Assembly (NCBI GenBank): GCA_018857735.1
Contig: JABMCL010002730.1
Span: forward strand, 292,015-356,014
Origin: Alviniconcha marisindica
Lineage: Eukaryota > Mollusca > Gastropoda > Provannidae
Direction: 5' to 3'
Length of the DNA stretch: 64,000 nucleotides
The position numbers and the translations under genes are program-made. The stretch's first letter is position 1. Each line of letters starts with the position of its first letter. Under the pieces are notes generated by a model. It saw only the letters and a list, made by a program, of their open reading frames with translations, did no database searches and was not told the DNA's origin. This document shows positions 13,451-39,771 of the stretch, piece by piece.

Positions 13451-14592
13451 TTCAGGATCTTTACTGGAAATTGGTGGTACCGATCCAAGAGTACAAATCA
13501 GGCGCCAAACCAGAATTTTAACTCGTCTTTTCGAGAAACGCAACTGATTCTAATAGTTCTAAAAGGGCCGTTTCTGACTACTCAAACGCATCGTCCCTGG
13601 GCCTTTATTTTCATTGCTGCAAAATAATGTCGACGTTATGGCAAGCGGGGACGGCTGGACACATTCTGGGCCCATCAGAAGGTATGCGTCCAGAGAGAGA
13701 GAGAGACGATAACTGTATGTAAAATGGAAACACTTCCTCCTACAAGGAATGCGATGCCTTAAACAGCATAACAAGCTTGTTCCCACACTTCTCACTCCGC
13801 TAGTGACGACAATAAAAAATAACAGAAGGTCAGATCTTGATTTAAAACCTGAACTATGACCTTTTCGACTCATGCAGCCACACAATCTGTTGCAACGTCT
13901 GAGAATGGAAATGGCTACCTTAAACACAAATGGCGTAGTGTGTACAATGCAAGGGTCGACCTACAAATGTACCTTCCCCCGAAACTGCTTTGTAGGAGGA
14001 AAAGAAAGGACTGGTTACGCATCCTTTTTTCACAATAGCCGACAGAAAATGCCAAAGAATACGTCAGATGGGAAGTACAGTGCAGCAAGTGTCCGCGAAA
14101 AGGTCGGATCGGAACACGGCGTAAGGGGTTGCTGTCTTACAAGTTTGAATGACGCCCACGCCGGGACAAAACTTCACCAAGGTGTCCATGCCAATCTCCC
14201 CCTTTGATTAAAAGGGCCTGATTTCTCGACTTTCTCGAAAAGGCAAAGCAACATTTATTTAGTTTTCCTCGAGGAAAAGCAGACATCCTTCTTTTCAGCT
14301 CGCTATTTGCATGTGCTTCCTGTTTAACTCTTCGCACCTGCCGACTAATTCAGCTCGCGTTTCGCCACATGACAATGCTTTCTTTTTCTTTTTCTTTTTT
14401 TAACTAGAGGCAGGGAGAAATCAAAAAGTCAGATGGGCAAGATGACAAGACGGGGCGGGCAAATTGACCAAGTCGGTGTTTCTTGGGTCAGCCGGTGTGG
14501 TCTGAGTCAACGCCGGCGTTTGTCCACATATGGCTGCAATGGAGAAACTCATTGCTGTGTCTACAAGGGGAGCGACTCTCCTCCCGTCCAGC
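13447..14592. other. Upstream region of the chitin-binding gene
   Basis: No coding sequence is recognised. This is the presumed upstream regulatory region of the gene starting near 14,620. GC-rich motifs (GGGGCGGGC near 14,453) lie about 140 bases before the TATA box. No specific factor sites are claimed. Confidence 0.4.
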
Positions 14593-14600
14593 TATAAAAG
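14593..14600 (+). promoter_or_regulatory. TATA box of the chitin-binding gene
   Basis: TATAAAAG is followed at once by GGCGGGGC. A transcription start would be expected about 30 bases downstream, near 14,623-14,630. That leaves a 5' UTR of about 220 bases before the ATG at 14,848, assuming no UTR intron. Position and strand fit the exon chain; the exact start is inferred. Confidence 0.6.
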
Positions 14601-14847
14601 GGCGGGGCGCTCTTCTGCGACGTCCGTACCCTTGTCTTTCTTCGTCTTGGAGCTGTCGCTGGCTTACAGTTATTTTAAAAGTTCTCTTTAAACTTTTTGT
14701 TAGACGTGCGATTGAGCAGTTAAGTTCAATGACAGTTTTTGAAAAGTTTAACAGCTTTATTTTGCTTGCATTAGCTGTTTCGGTGTGAATTTTGTTTTGT
14801 TGCTGGAATTTGCTTTCACCTTCACCAACAGCCAGTGAGCGGTCGCC

Positions 14848-28475
<13,628 letters not shown>

Positions 28476-28679
28476 AGAGAGCTCTTTGTCCAGCACACAC
28501 ACACAGACACCTGTCATCGTTACGCACTGCAAAACAACAACAGCAATACTGAACATCCTTGTGCGAGCAAGGGTGACAGTACAGGCAAAATCCAAATCTT
28601 TAGGTTGTGCAGGGGATCGGAGGTTGCTACAGGTCAGCTGCTGTGAGGGAATCAAAGACTGTCAAGGTCGAGTCATCAC

Positions 28680-29025
28680 TCATGTAGGGTCCAGGGATGT
28701 CATGAGACAGCACTCCTGTGGGGTCCAGGGATGGGACAACACCCATGTGGGGTCTAGGGATGTCATGGGACAGCATTCTGCAGGGTCCATGAATGTCATG
28801 GGACAGCATCTGTGTGGGGTCAAGGGATGTCATGGGACAACACCTGTGTGTGGTCCAAGGATGTCATGGGACAGCACCTGTGTGGGGTCCAAGGATGTCA
28901 TGGGACAGCACCTGTGTGGGGTCCAGGGATGTCATGGGACAGCACCATTAGTGGGGTCCAGAGATGTCATGGGACAGCACCGGTGTGGGGTCCAGGGATG
29001 TCATGGGACAGCACTCGCGTGTTCC
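28680..29025 (+). repeat. ~36-bp minisatellite in the 3' UTR
   Basis: About ten units with core GATGTCATGGGACAGCACC and GTGTGGGGTCCA lie in the inferred 3' UTR, so they should be transcribed. Confidence 0.9.
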
Positions 29026-29380
29026 TTTCAGAGAAAGATAGCTCAGTCTATGTCTTTCCCACTGTGTTCCGTTTAGAGAAAGATGATCGACTCAGTCTTT
29101 GTCTTTCTCACTGTGCTCCCTTTACAGAAAAAAGAATGTCTTCTCACTGTGTTCCCTGTACAGAAAAAGAGCTGTCTGTATCTTTCTCACTGTGCTCCTT
29201 TTCGAGAAAGATGGTTCAGTCTTTGCCGTTCTCACGGTGTTCCGATTAGAGAAAGATATTTCGGTCTTTGCCGTTTTCGCTGTGTTCCCATTAGAGAAAG
29301 ATATCTCCGTCTTTCTCTTTCTCATTGTGTTCCCTGCATAGAAAGCTAGTTCAGTCTCTGCCTTTCTCACTGTGTTAACT
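29026..29380 (+). repeat. ~47-bp minisatellite in the 3' UTR
   Basis: About eight units of the form GAGAAAGAT, then TCAGTCTTTGCC, then TCTCACTGTGTTCC. It directly follows the 36-bp array and stops just before AATAAA. Confidence 0.9.
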
Positions 29381-29388
29381 TTCACACA

Positions 29389-29394
29389 AATAAA
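29389..29394 (+). terminator. Poly(A) signal of the chitin-binding gene
   Basis: AATAAA lies about 914 bases after the stop codon, just beyond two minisatellites that fill most of the inferred 3' UTR. Earlier cleavage cannot be excluded. Confidence 0.5.
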
Positions 29395-30081
29395 ACAGAA
29401 GTGTTGAGCTGCATTGCGTTGTCGTACATTACCTTTCCCTTAGGACTTTAAACAATAATGCAATATCGTTTTGCTCGTTTTTAATTATTAAACATGAATT
29501 TTATTCGTTTATTTTTGTTTTTGTCATCAATTGTCCAGTCGAGTTGTTGAATTAAAAGAAATTAAGTAACTAAAAGTTACCATTTTTGTACCCCGTGAAA
29601 ACATTTCCCTGCCCTATGATCGACGAAGTTGACCGGATGTACCCCCCCCCCCCCTCACTCACACACACACCTCCCACCCCTTACGGCAATAAGCATTATT
29701 GATATCATATTTTCAGTGGCTTGTGCCTAAAAGTAGATACCACACCATTACGAAGATCCCAAATACGTAAACTCAAGGATTAATCAGAGTATTGACTTTG
29801 GGGCAAATCAGTATGCGTATTTCCAGTGACATCCGACCCAAGCAAAGTGCCACATACCAGTCCCTATTTTCTGTCGATCGATCCCCAAGAGATGACCCAG
29901 CTTGACGACAGGTGCCTTTGTTGTGATTGGTTCGCTGCAGTGTTTTGCATATTATTCTTGGTGCGAAAGGTCTGTGTACATATTTATATATATTTATGGC
30001 AGTTGTATTTGCGGTTGCGTGTCTGTGATTGTTATATATTAACGTAAATCTTGGAGTAATTTTTACTGAACGACACTATTC

Positions 30082-30083
<2 letters not shown>
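29395..30083. other. Intergenic, no features recognised
   Basis: AT-rich sequence with a poly-C run at 29,643-29,654. No coding signature. Confidence 0.5.

Positions 30084-30134
<51 letters not shown>
30084..30134. repeat. (GT)n microsatellite
   Basis: GT repeat of about 50 bases. Confidence 0.95.
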
Positions 30135-30138
<4 letters not shown>

Positions 30139-30269
30139 TGTGTGATGTCCATGGTAATAAAAAAAAAAACATGGACATTTTCTAAGGACCTAGCGCAAAC
30201 AGCATGGACAGCCTGCGACTAATTCCAGTAACCAGTATTGGTTGTCAAAAGGAACGGCCAAGTAGCTCG

Positions 30270-30310
30270 CCCCCCCCCCCCCCTCTCTCTCTCTCTCTCA
30301 CACACACACA
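30270..30310. repeat. Poly-C, CT and CA compound tract
   Basis: C run, then CT, then CA, in about 40 bases. Confidence 0.9.
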
Positions 30311-30859
30311 TACTGCACACACAGTTCGTTTGTTTTTCTCCAAAGATTTTTTTTATTGTTGTTATTGTACACAAGTAGCTATCACATCAAAACATCGTAT
30401 AGCATCACATATACACGCAAGTTCATGAGTCTGGAGAACTCCAGACAGTTCGCATACAACACGTCCACTGATCCTGTAGCCATCAACTTTACAAGCATTG
30501 GATGATGCATCGCTGGGATACTGGTTAAGTGTAGGACCCGGACACCCTTCAAGAACTGTCTCGCGGTACCATTAGCCCCCTCCCCTACACACACAGACAC
30601 ACGCATGCACGCACAGACACACACGCACGCACGCACACACAGACACAGCTGTCCAAGCGGGGTTCTAAGAACCGTCTCCGGGTTTTGTTCCCTCCTTAGT
30701 TGAACAATACCGTCGTCAGGAGACAGTTGTCCAAGCATGATTCATTCACACCGTGAAAACTGCAGCCCAGCCTCTCGAATAATAAACGGTCTTTAAAATC
30801 TTTTCTTTCTTTCTTTCTTCGGGGGAGGTTTGGGTTGGGGTGGGGTGGGGTGGTTCCGC

Positions 30860-31045
30860 AACTGTACCCCAAATATAATAATTCCTGCCAGTTGCACAAC
30901 CGTCTCCCAAATATAATCATTCCTGCCAGGTGAAAGTCCCAAGTATAATCATTCCTGTTCGCGTAACTGTCTCCCAAATCACTCCTGCCAGGTGGGCAAC
31001 TGTCTGCCAAGTATTGTCATTCCCGCCAGGTGCACAACTGGGTTT
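30860..31045. repeat. ~40-bp degenerate tandem repeat
   Basis: CCCAAATATAATCATTCCTG and CCAGGTG..CAACTG recur about five times with length variation. Confidence 0.75.
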
Positions 31046-31357
31046 TTGCTCTGCGTTTTAAATATGCCCCACAAATACAAAGCTTGTCACCTTGTTTCAC
31101 TGCCCCTAGTCTACATCTCTACAGGAGCAACAGCCACAGTAACTGGTACTCTCTCGCTGGACGCGTTCACTCAACATGGCCTGTGCAAGTCCTGGTTCAC
31201 GACTCGGCAGGAAAAGAGAGAACAAGAAACATTCATGCCGGGCAACACAGGTAGTCTGACAAGAAGGGTGTCCATTGCGTCTGGATAACGATGCAATATT
31301 GCAAGCAAGACAGAGAGCGCAAAGCGGTAAAGACAAGTGAACGGCGTATTTGGTCGG

Positions 31358-31359
<2 letters not shown>

Positions 31360-31421
<62 letters not shown>
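31360..31421. repeat. (CA)n microsatellite
   Basis: CA repeat of about 62 bases. Confidence 0.95.
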
Positions 31422-31423
<2 letters not shown>

Positions 31424-31947
31424 CCCATATTTATGCAAGCAGCCACAAATGGCACAGGAGCAAACGAGCTGAGAAGATAGCGTGTCCACGACTTTGTATA
31501 GAATATCGTCACTGAATGCGGCATCATCTGCTACGCGGAGGCTTTGTTTCCACAGTGATCTGACGTCAACATGCACAAAATATTCCTGTGCGCACACGTC
31601 ACTATTCGAACAGCAGAAACGAAAGGCACCGTAGCCCCCAAAGGGCTCCGGTCTTTGTGCTGTAGACAAGTTTTGTTGTTTAAGAGAATGGAGATCATGC
31701 AGTTCCACTCGGACACAGGCCCGCCACTGTGTGGCAACTCGTCGGTCCGTGTAATGCTGCGTACACACGCACTGCCTCCACTCCCCTCCTTCCACAGACC
31801 TCTTTATCCAGCAGGTTTACAACACAAACAGTCCCCTTACCACACGATCACCACAATTTATAAACAAGAACACTCCACCCCCAACACACACCCCCTCTCT
31901 ATTCATAACCATGCGAACATAACATGCCCTCTCCTTTCTTTCTTTTA

Positions 31948-31951
31948 CACA

Positions 31952-32009
<58 letters not shown>

Positions 32010-32030
32010 ACACACACACACACACACTCG
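31948..32030. repeat. (CA)n microsatellite
   Basis: CA repeat of about 80 bases with interruptions at 31,959 and 32,004. Confidence 0.95.
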
Positions 32031-33574
32031 TGCGCACACGTGTATCAGTATACAAATACAAGTATATATACCTCTTAATTCATACAAACCAGTTATCAAA
32101 CGCAGCTATATACTGAAACTACATAGCACTGGGAAAGAAATGAGTTTAAAAAAATTAAAAAGCAATCTTCGCTCACACAAAGTTTTCTGTAAAAACAACA
32201 ATCAATCACAACAAAAGGAAAACAACACTTTAACTCTTTCACGCCGAATGAATATCCTGAGTCCAACAAATAATGATCAGCCGTCACCTTTATGCAGCCG
32301 ACTGCGCAGTATAATACATATACACCTCTAAAGCAACCGTCACAAGGTTAAGGGGAAAAGCTCAACATTTTAAACGGCAACATATCCACAAACAACACGA
32401 TACTTGGTGACTCGTTTCGTCAATACGCGTACACAACTAATCCTTTTTGATTTGTTCCCCCCCCCCCCCCCCCCCCCCCTGGAGAGTACCATATATAGCT
32501 ACGATCATGATTCTGATTATTTGGCCACCTTTACACGGTGTCTGTGTACTGGCTGTAAGGTCTTCTACTGTCAACGGGAGGACAAGGGGTCGTTACTTGA
32601 GTTATATGTCGAGCATAGCCCCGTGACGCGGACACAGTGGTCACACAAGTTGACTCAAAAAGCACTGGCAAGTCCGCCAGCCCGTCTCATCGGGCGTTTG
32701 AACCAGCCACTTTCTCTGAGGAACACAGCAGCAGTGCACCAGACTTTAAAAAAAATTTTTTTTTTTTTTTGGTAAACAGAAGGAACGAAAGTAAGAAAGG
32801 GCTGTCAAAATCTCCCAGAACTGTAAGTATTACGATAATAAATAAGAAAACAATGACGACACCCATATGAGCTAAATGGTGGCCTAATGTGGATAAGCCA
32901 CAGAGCGCAAGGGTGCCGAGATCTGCTACACTCTTAACGACTCTAACAAGGATTGCAATCATCAAGGGGAATGCATCGCTTTATTTTAAGGCAGCCGGGA
33001 AAACTCACCATAATCTTCCTCGATTTCAAACTGCCTAGGGGTCTTTAATATGCACACCCAGAAACAGACTGAAATGAGGGACTAGTCATTCGGCCTGCAG
33101 TTCCCCCCCCCCCCCCCCCCCCCCCCCCCCACACACAACTAGAAGACCCAGTACAGCAAGATTCACAACTAATTCAAGGACCTGCGCTGTGCAGCACACA
33201 GGCCAGAAAAAACGTCAGGCTGAGAGAAAGTCACTTGCTCTGCCCATTGTTTGCCACACGCACACAGACGGGCAACCACAGCAACAATAATGATCACTAT
33301 TTTTTCACCCACCTCCTCTCGGAGCGAGCCTATCGTGTGGTGTCGGTTTAAGTCTTGAACTTGAAGCGGTTCACTAATAATCACGTTTATTCTCTCCGAA
33401 GACGAAGCCTCTCACACCATGCAGACCGCAACCGTCTGGAATGGACTACACCTCTTCGCCAAGCTGAGGATTGCTTCGCCTCTGTCGGCCGGCCGCACGA
33501 CATCGACATGCCCCACTACACGACAACCTCACGCGTCAGGTCTGGCCCGTAAGTGTACAGTCTTTTGTCTTGTC

Positions 33575-33660
33575 CCAATAAATAGCCTTCTTTGGAATCT
33601 TTTGTGTTTGGATCTTGTTTTAGAACGCCAGCAGTCATTCTTGTTTCAGATTTGTCTTTT
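33575..33660 (+). mobile_element. Dispersed element-end fragment
   Basis: Contains TTGTCCCAATAAATAGCC, GTGTTTGGATCTTGTTTTAG and GAACGCCAGCAGTCATTC. This matches the left arm of the inverted element at 17,249 and the fragment at 5,313. Only the terminal portion is present. Confidence 0.55.
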
Positions 33661-34985
33661 GTACGAGGTCCCCCGGGTGCATACGCATGCCAAAAGATCA
33701 CGTGCGCTCGTTAAAGGCTCTGTAGTCCATGTCAGAGTTCGGTGGATTATGACAACACCAAAATAACCCAGCATGCACTAACAGTGTCATTGTCTTCAGA
33801 CTGCTGAAGCTGGACGAAGAAGTCACTGTGGGGTGCTGACTCCGGTGGCGAGGCAGCTTTCGGGCATCCTGGACGACCTGCAATGAACGGCAGCCTTAGA
33901 CCTAAGAACCAGTTTCCATCCGAATGACGGCGAGAAAAACACACCAAACGACACGATGCGTCGACACGGTTCTGCAGTAAGAATTAAGGGCGGCGAGGTT
34001 GCCTCTTTCGTTAACTCTTTAGGGCCAAGAAAGTATACAGATCATGCCATAAACCACCACTCTCAAGCCAGCAAAAAGGCGGCACTTTGCATTTGCATTT
34101 TAAGTGCAAGCCAGCAAAAAGGCAGCATTTTGCGTTTGCACTTTAAGTGTAAGTGATCGCCCTTGGCTTACAGCATTCCTTGCTTCCGCCCTGGGAAACC
34201 AGACTATAGCAAGTGTGGGTGAAATACAAGGGCAATATTGGTCAAGTTCTGTCAGTAACTGTCCGTCTTTATATAAATGAACGAAATAACAAAAAACTAA
34301 ACTAAATCACATTTTTGGGTCCCGCCCGTTTTCAGCTTTTGAAACATTCACCCTTGCATCATACTACTCCACGGTTTACACAAAGTTGCACACATCACAC
34401 ATAACCAGCTTTTCTGACAGACTTGGTGTGCTGAATGTTGTGACAGTAGGCAGAGGACAGAAGACAGAATGGATGCGGACGAAAGTATGTGCGCTGTGTT
34501 CACTGGTCAAAGTCAGAGCAAACAACAATCTGAATTGAGTCAATGCGTTCCTTCAAAGTTGAGTATGAACTACAGATTACTGAAACTTTAGTTGTAGTCG
34601 AATCAACGCAGGCATTCCAACACGAAATCTGGCCTTTCATTAAAACCTTGGGATGGACCACCTCACTTTCCCTGCCGACATGTCCCAGCCGAAAAATACA
34701 CACCAAAAAACTCCCCACATAATAAAATAAGCGTTCCTTTCTGTTTCACCCTTTCGCGCGTTTGGAACTCCCCACGTAACAACAGGCATTCCCCGGCAGA
34801 AATCACGTTCTGCAATCTCCTGCCTCAGTTATCGGACACCCGCCCTGCCCCGGAAGAGTGCGTGCATGGGGAAAGCGAGTCTCGTTAGGCTGTTTAACAC
34901 CGAGGTGTTTCCCCAGCACCGAGAATGGGGTCGGGGAACTATACCTGAATGGGCTTACATTATGGGCGGCGGTGAGAGGAGTTCT
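33661..34985. other. Intergenic, no features recognised
   Basis: A short duplication, AGCCAGCAAAAAGGC.GC at 34,066 and 34,110, is the only pattern seen. Confidence 0.4.
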
Positions 34986-34989
34986 AAAG

Positions 34990-35185
34990 TTGGGTTAATT
35001 GGGCCAACGTCACAGGACGGTGTCCATAAACCACAAGCTGCAAACAGAAAGGAGAGCGCCAGGCGAATGGAACCGAGGTTCGTCTACTTACCCGCCTAAG
35101 CGCCTGACCGCTCGACAAACTGGGAAAGTTCAATGTTGCTTTACGTCCACACAAACCACAAGGCTTATTTGGGACGGGGAGCCCA
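34990..35185 (-). mobile_element. SINE copy, antisense and decayed
   Basis: Read on the - strand it gives ACCTCGGTTCCATTCG, then GGCGCTCTCCTTTCTG, then CTTGTGGT.TATGGACACCGTC. These match in order the SINE at 15,224 after its B box. Further right, a 3'-end fragment (CACAAGGCTTATTTGGGACG) matches the family tail. The order shows rearrangement. Confidence 0.6.
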
Positions 35186-36000
35186 GGACGGCCACCTCGA
35201 CTTTCACAAGCTCCTGAGCTAAAAACAAAACAAACAACCCTGCTGCAGCTGATACGGGTGACTGATACAGACTACCCCGCCAAGCAGTGAAGGGCATATT
35301 GACCAAAAGCGCAGGTCACCTGCCCATCATGGAAATGAGGCACAGGGCACGTTAGGTCAAGGCAGTGCGCCAACTACTAAACTCTGTGTGGAAGGCCCGT
35401 TTCGCTGCGGGAACGCGGTAAATGAAGTCAGAGAACAGCGTGACGCGGAACTGTTCCCACCGTGCGGATGTTGGGTGGCCAGGTCCGCTGCGTCACCTAT
35501 ACTAATGAAATGAGGATATCAACTCACAGCAAGGATACAGCCAACCTCCGACTGGATGAAAGACAACGCCACTTTACAGCCATGCTCCATCACCGCAGCA
35601 AAATTACCCATAAACAGTCTGATGCCGAAGTGTGTCCGTTCAGGTCACAAGAATGCATGAAACACGAATACATACAAGCCATGCAGGCAGCGTACAAAAA
35701 AGTGACTCGGTTCTGCCCACAATAGCGACAGGCTCCGTACGTGTCACTAAGTCAGTATCAGTCACACACATTCTAGTCCAGGCACATAACAATAGGAGTG
35801 TAAATTGCAACTGGAAGTTATACAGTGAAAAAAATGCTAATGAAATAACTGATAACATTTTCAAGTTAAAAAACAACAACACACAAACAAGCAAACAACA
35901 ACTCAACAATCAACCATATAACACAGTAGCAGTAATTATAATAGAGTTTAGACGTTAAGCTTTAATTAGAAGCCACCTAGACTCTGAAAGTTATGGTTAT
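35186..36000. other. Intergenic or distal 3' UTR, nothing recognised
   Basis: No gene, RNA or repeat signature is seen. The following ~3.6 kb is AT-rich and may be 3' UTR of the F-box gene. Confidence 0.35.
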
Positions 36001-39000
36001 TTAGTAGTGCTTCCAAGTCATCTTCTGAATAACTTAACAGATTTAGAAGTTCAAGACATTATTATGTAAAGCAACAAGACAACATTTGGAAAATCTAATC
36101 AAATTTTCTTTTCATCTGTGTCAAGTTCAAAACAGTCAACAACAACAAAACAATCAATCTTAAAAAATAACTGTGAATCATTTTTTCATATAAAACAGCT
36201 TTCAGTACACTAAACAGTCATACACAACACAAATACTTTATAAACATTAAGATATCCCAGTCACGAAGTAAGCATTAATCCATCAATCAGTACACACTGT
36301 TCGTACAAGCTTGTTTCACAAAAATATAACATATAAATTAGAACAAATTAATCAGAGTTGCCATAACACAGCACTTTTTTGTTTTGTTTTCTCCGAGTTT
36401 TGATTTGAAAGTCACTGAGCCAGGTTACTGTGCAGGCAGAAGTGATAACATTTCGCATCCTTACACAATGGACTTTTGAGCCTGTGAACAGCTGGACTTT
36501 CCACCTCACTCTTACATCAGCATAGGCAAAGGCACACAAAAGCAACTTTTATTTCCAATATTCAGCCTTTTATTTACTTATGTGTTTTGTAGTTTCACTT
36601 TGTGTCTGCCCAAAAGGCTTGATAAACCTATCAAACAAATATGTAGTCATGGGCTACTTCAGATTATGAAGAAGTGGTGTTCACTTTGGGTGTTGTTCCC
36701 TGTAGTGGTAAGGTGCCAACTCAAACTGACTGGGTTCAGATAGGAGATGCTTCCAGCAACAACAAAAAATATCCCTTTTGGCCAAACTAAAGCACTGATT
36801 ATCTTCTTTTTCTTTTTCAAATCCACCTGTCATTTTCCTGCTTTCCAGTAACATTCTGGATTTCATGCTGAATTTTCACAGTTCCGAAGCACACATTAAC
36901 CCTTTCCCTGCCCTCAGTACATCACACGATATCGCTGGTTCACTGGCAAAGTGTTTTCCATCTGCTTATAGGCTGCTGTCCATCTTCCTGCTTCAGGAAC
37001 TCTCATGCAACAAACATCAAAGAAGCACTTCTGCTCAGCTCAATCTTTTCTTGAAACTGTTCTTGGAATGAAATTGCACAGACAAAAATGCACAACTGTA
37101 GCAATGAAAGGGTAATTTTTTTGTGAATTTCACAGAATATACTCAGTACACTGCAGCTGGGCTGTGAGCCTCTCACCCTGAAAGAGTTCAGCAAGGGCTG
37201 GTTGGTCTAAGAGGGAGAGCTCGGTTCCCGGCTCCACGCCAATGAGCCCCTCCCAAGAACGGTCCTTTATCAAATCCAGTGTGCCCGCGTGCTCAGGGCA
37301 TCCTTCAAAGAGTGGTCCACTGTCTGCACCGCATCAGTCTGCAGTATGGACACTGGTGTCACAGTCTCGGTGCCGCCCAGAACAGAGTTCCTGTCCTGCT
37401 AGCTCCCATGCACATGCACGATAACATTTCAAGTTCTTTTTATGCAAAACGATCCATGCTGCATGCATGGACTCAGTGACCAGACTCAGTGATTTTCAGA
37501 TCAAAACAACACTGGAAACAAGGCCAGGTGTAAGGAGGCAGACATGTGACAAGTCCACCTCCTTGACGACACCAACTCACGGCAAATTACTTTCATGCAG
37601 TCAAACGGAAAATGTTTTTATCTCAGAAAACTGCAAATGTTGCGCAGTTTACCAAATGGCAGATGCTTTTTATTTGGCCAAAATGGCAAATGATCCACAG
37701 TTCACACATGGCAGAGTTTTCTTCTCACGCCAGGGAAAAGGTTTCTCATCACAAACTTGGAAGAGGGGGCCGATCGAAGAAGTCACTCTGCACAAATGCC
37801 CACAAACAGCATGCACACTGTCTTACGCATGTCTTTCACACTTTGTTGCGTTCTTGCTAAAATGATTGTCCCTTCCAGCTGACGGCACTGTGGTGACACA
37901 GCAGTTCTCAAGCACTGGCTGTTGCTCATAAGGCCCTGAAAACCCTCTGTACAATGACTGCCCTTCAGACAAACATGGAGAGAAAAACAGAGTGCAGTAA
38001 CTGCAGTAAATGTCATGACAATTCACATGCCTCAAAACTGCTGGGATTTTTTAAGTCTCTCTCCCACTTCAGACACTGGACATTCAACAACACTACTGTC
38101 AGTGATGTGGTAGTCCCACATCTACTCCAACAAATGCCTGTTGTAGTCATTTCAACAACACTACTGTCAGTGACGTGGTATTCCCACTACTCCCACAACT
38201 GCCTGTTGTAGTCATTTCAACAACACTACTGTCAGTGATGTGGTATTCCCACAACTGCCGGTTGTACAACTTGTAGTCATTTCAACAACACTACTGTCAG
38301 TGATGTGGTACTCCCACAACTGCCTGTTGTAGTCACTCTCCCACTACAGACAGTGGACATTCAACAACACTACTGTCAGAGATGTGGTACTCCCACAACT
38401 GCCTGTTGTTGCCATTTCAACAACACTGCTGTCAGTGATGTGGTACTTCCACAACTGCCTGCTGTAGTCATTTTAACAACACTACTATCAGAGATGTGGT
38501 ACTTCCACAACTGCTTGTTGTAGTCTAAGTCACTCTCCCACTGCAGACACTGGACATTCAACACCACAATCAAGTATTTTGTATTCTGACACTACTGTCG
38601 GCAATGTGGTACTCCAAACAACTGCCTGTTTGTAGTCACTCTCCCACTGCAGAGACTGGACACTCAACAACACTACTGTCAATGACGTGATGCTCTCGAC
38701 AACAACTGCCTGTCACTCTCCAACTGCAGACATTGGGCAGTCCCCAACAGTGCTGTAAGTGATGTGATGCCCCTAACAGCTGCTTGTTTTTAACTGATCT
38801 CCCACTACAGGCACTGGGTATTCAACAATCCTGCTGTCAGAGCTGTGAATCTTGACAACTGCTTATTTTTTGATGCTCATCTCATCCACTACAGACACTA
38901 TAAGCCACATTAGTCACAGATCTGATACCCCAAAGAACTCTTTTTCAGTCACCATCTCATGGGACTTAATTCACACTTCAGAACAGCAGAATTTGGAATT

Positions 39001-39663
39001 CCAGCTTAGAGCCTACCCTTTACAGCACTGTAGGCCAATGTCCAGCAGTAACTCTTTGAAATTTACTCATCTTTCTTGACACCATAAACTGGAAGTTCAT
39101 TTACTGACTCAATTCCTCTTATGCAACATTCTTTTTTTCCCCTCTTTTCTCCATTAATTCAAATGATATCCCAACATCAGAACTGTCACCTTTAATTTGC
39201 TTTGAAAAAATAAATCACCAAATGAAACAAAAGAGAGCTGGGGGGAAAGGAAACAAAAGGACACAAAAAGTACTTATGAATGAATGTAAGGCATTATTCG
39301 GTTTCAGAAATGTCGTCAAATTGTTTTCATCCAAACAAATGTTTTACCACAAATCTGCAAAGATAAAAGCCTCACTGTTCCTCTATTCCTTCTCCTTTGC
39401 TCTTCTTCCGCTGCGTCCACATTTATCAGCAGTATCTCTAATACTGCTTTGAAAAATTAAAGATAAAAGCTAAAGGAGGGGAAGAAAATCTCTGCCTCCA
39501 GCTCCTACTGCAAACCAAGACTAATGCTTGAGAACTGCTGCTTTTCCCTCACAATCATCTCCACTCTCGCCATTAAGTCTTCGTGGCCCTGCCAGCTCTG
39601 GAGATGGAGTGGCCGGCCTGCACAGTACAATAAGAATATCCAGTTGTGTCCCCTGGATGGTGG
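36001..39663 (-). other. Probable long 3' UTR of the FBXL20-like gene
   Basis: AT-rich non-coding sequence downstream of the TGA at 39,664-39,666. Possible poly(A) signals (TTTATT on the + strand) lie at 36,569-36,574 and 36,548-36,553. I cannot tell which is used or whether the transcript ends earlier. A minisatellite at 38,080-38,860 lies inside. Confidence 0.4.
38080..38860. repeat. ~55-bp minisatellite in the probable 3' UTR
   Basis: Units contain TTCAACAACACTACTGTCAG, then GATGTGGTACTCCCACAACT, then GCCTGTTGTAGTCA. About a dozen degenerate copies are seen. Some units carry an extra CTCTCCCACTGCAGACACTGGA insert, giving a mixed-length array. Confidence 0.85.
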
Positions 39664-39771
39664 TCAGAGAATGACACAGCACTTGCAATAGCGTTGCCGA
39701 CTGCCCCCCACACTGGGTGGGGGGGTCACCGGGGCAAAGTACGCGTGCACTCGCAGACTGGGAAGCCGGTT
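39664..39771 (-). CDS. FBXL20-like exon 14 (terminal)
   Basis: Acceptor TTTTTCAG|AACCGG, stop TGA at 39,664-39,666. Encodes NRLPSLRVHAYFAPVTPPPS then VGGSRQRYCKCCVIL, the conserved family tail with CaaX motif CVIL. The frame differs from longer open frames overlapping it. Confidence 0.95.
   Translation of the reverse strand, partial: NRLPSLRVHAYFAPVTPPPSVGGSRQRYCKCCVIL

Larger units (their letters stand above)
31046..33600. other. Intergenic, gene-poor
   Basis: Contains the CA repeats listed separately and two long poly-C runs (32,458-32,479 and 33,103-33,130). A dispersed-repeat phrase, GGGGTCTTTAATATGCAC near 33,038, is similar to GGATCTTTAACATGCATA at about 40,314. No gene is supported. 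Confidence 0.45.
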
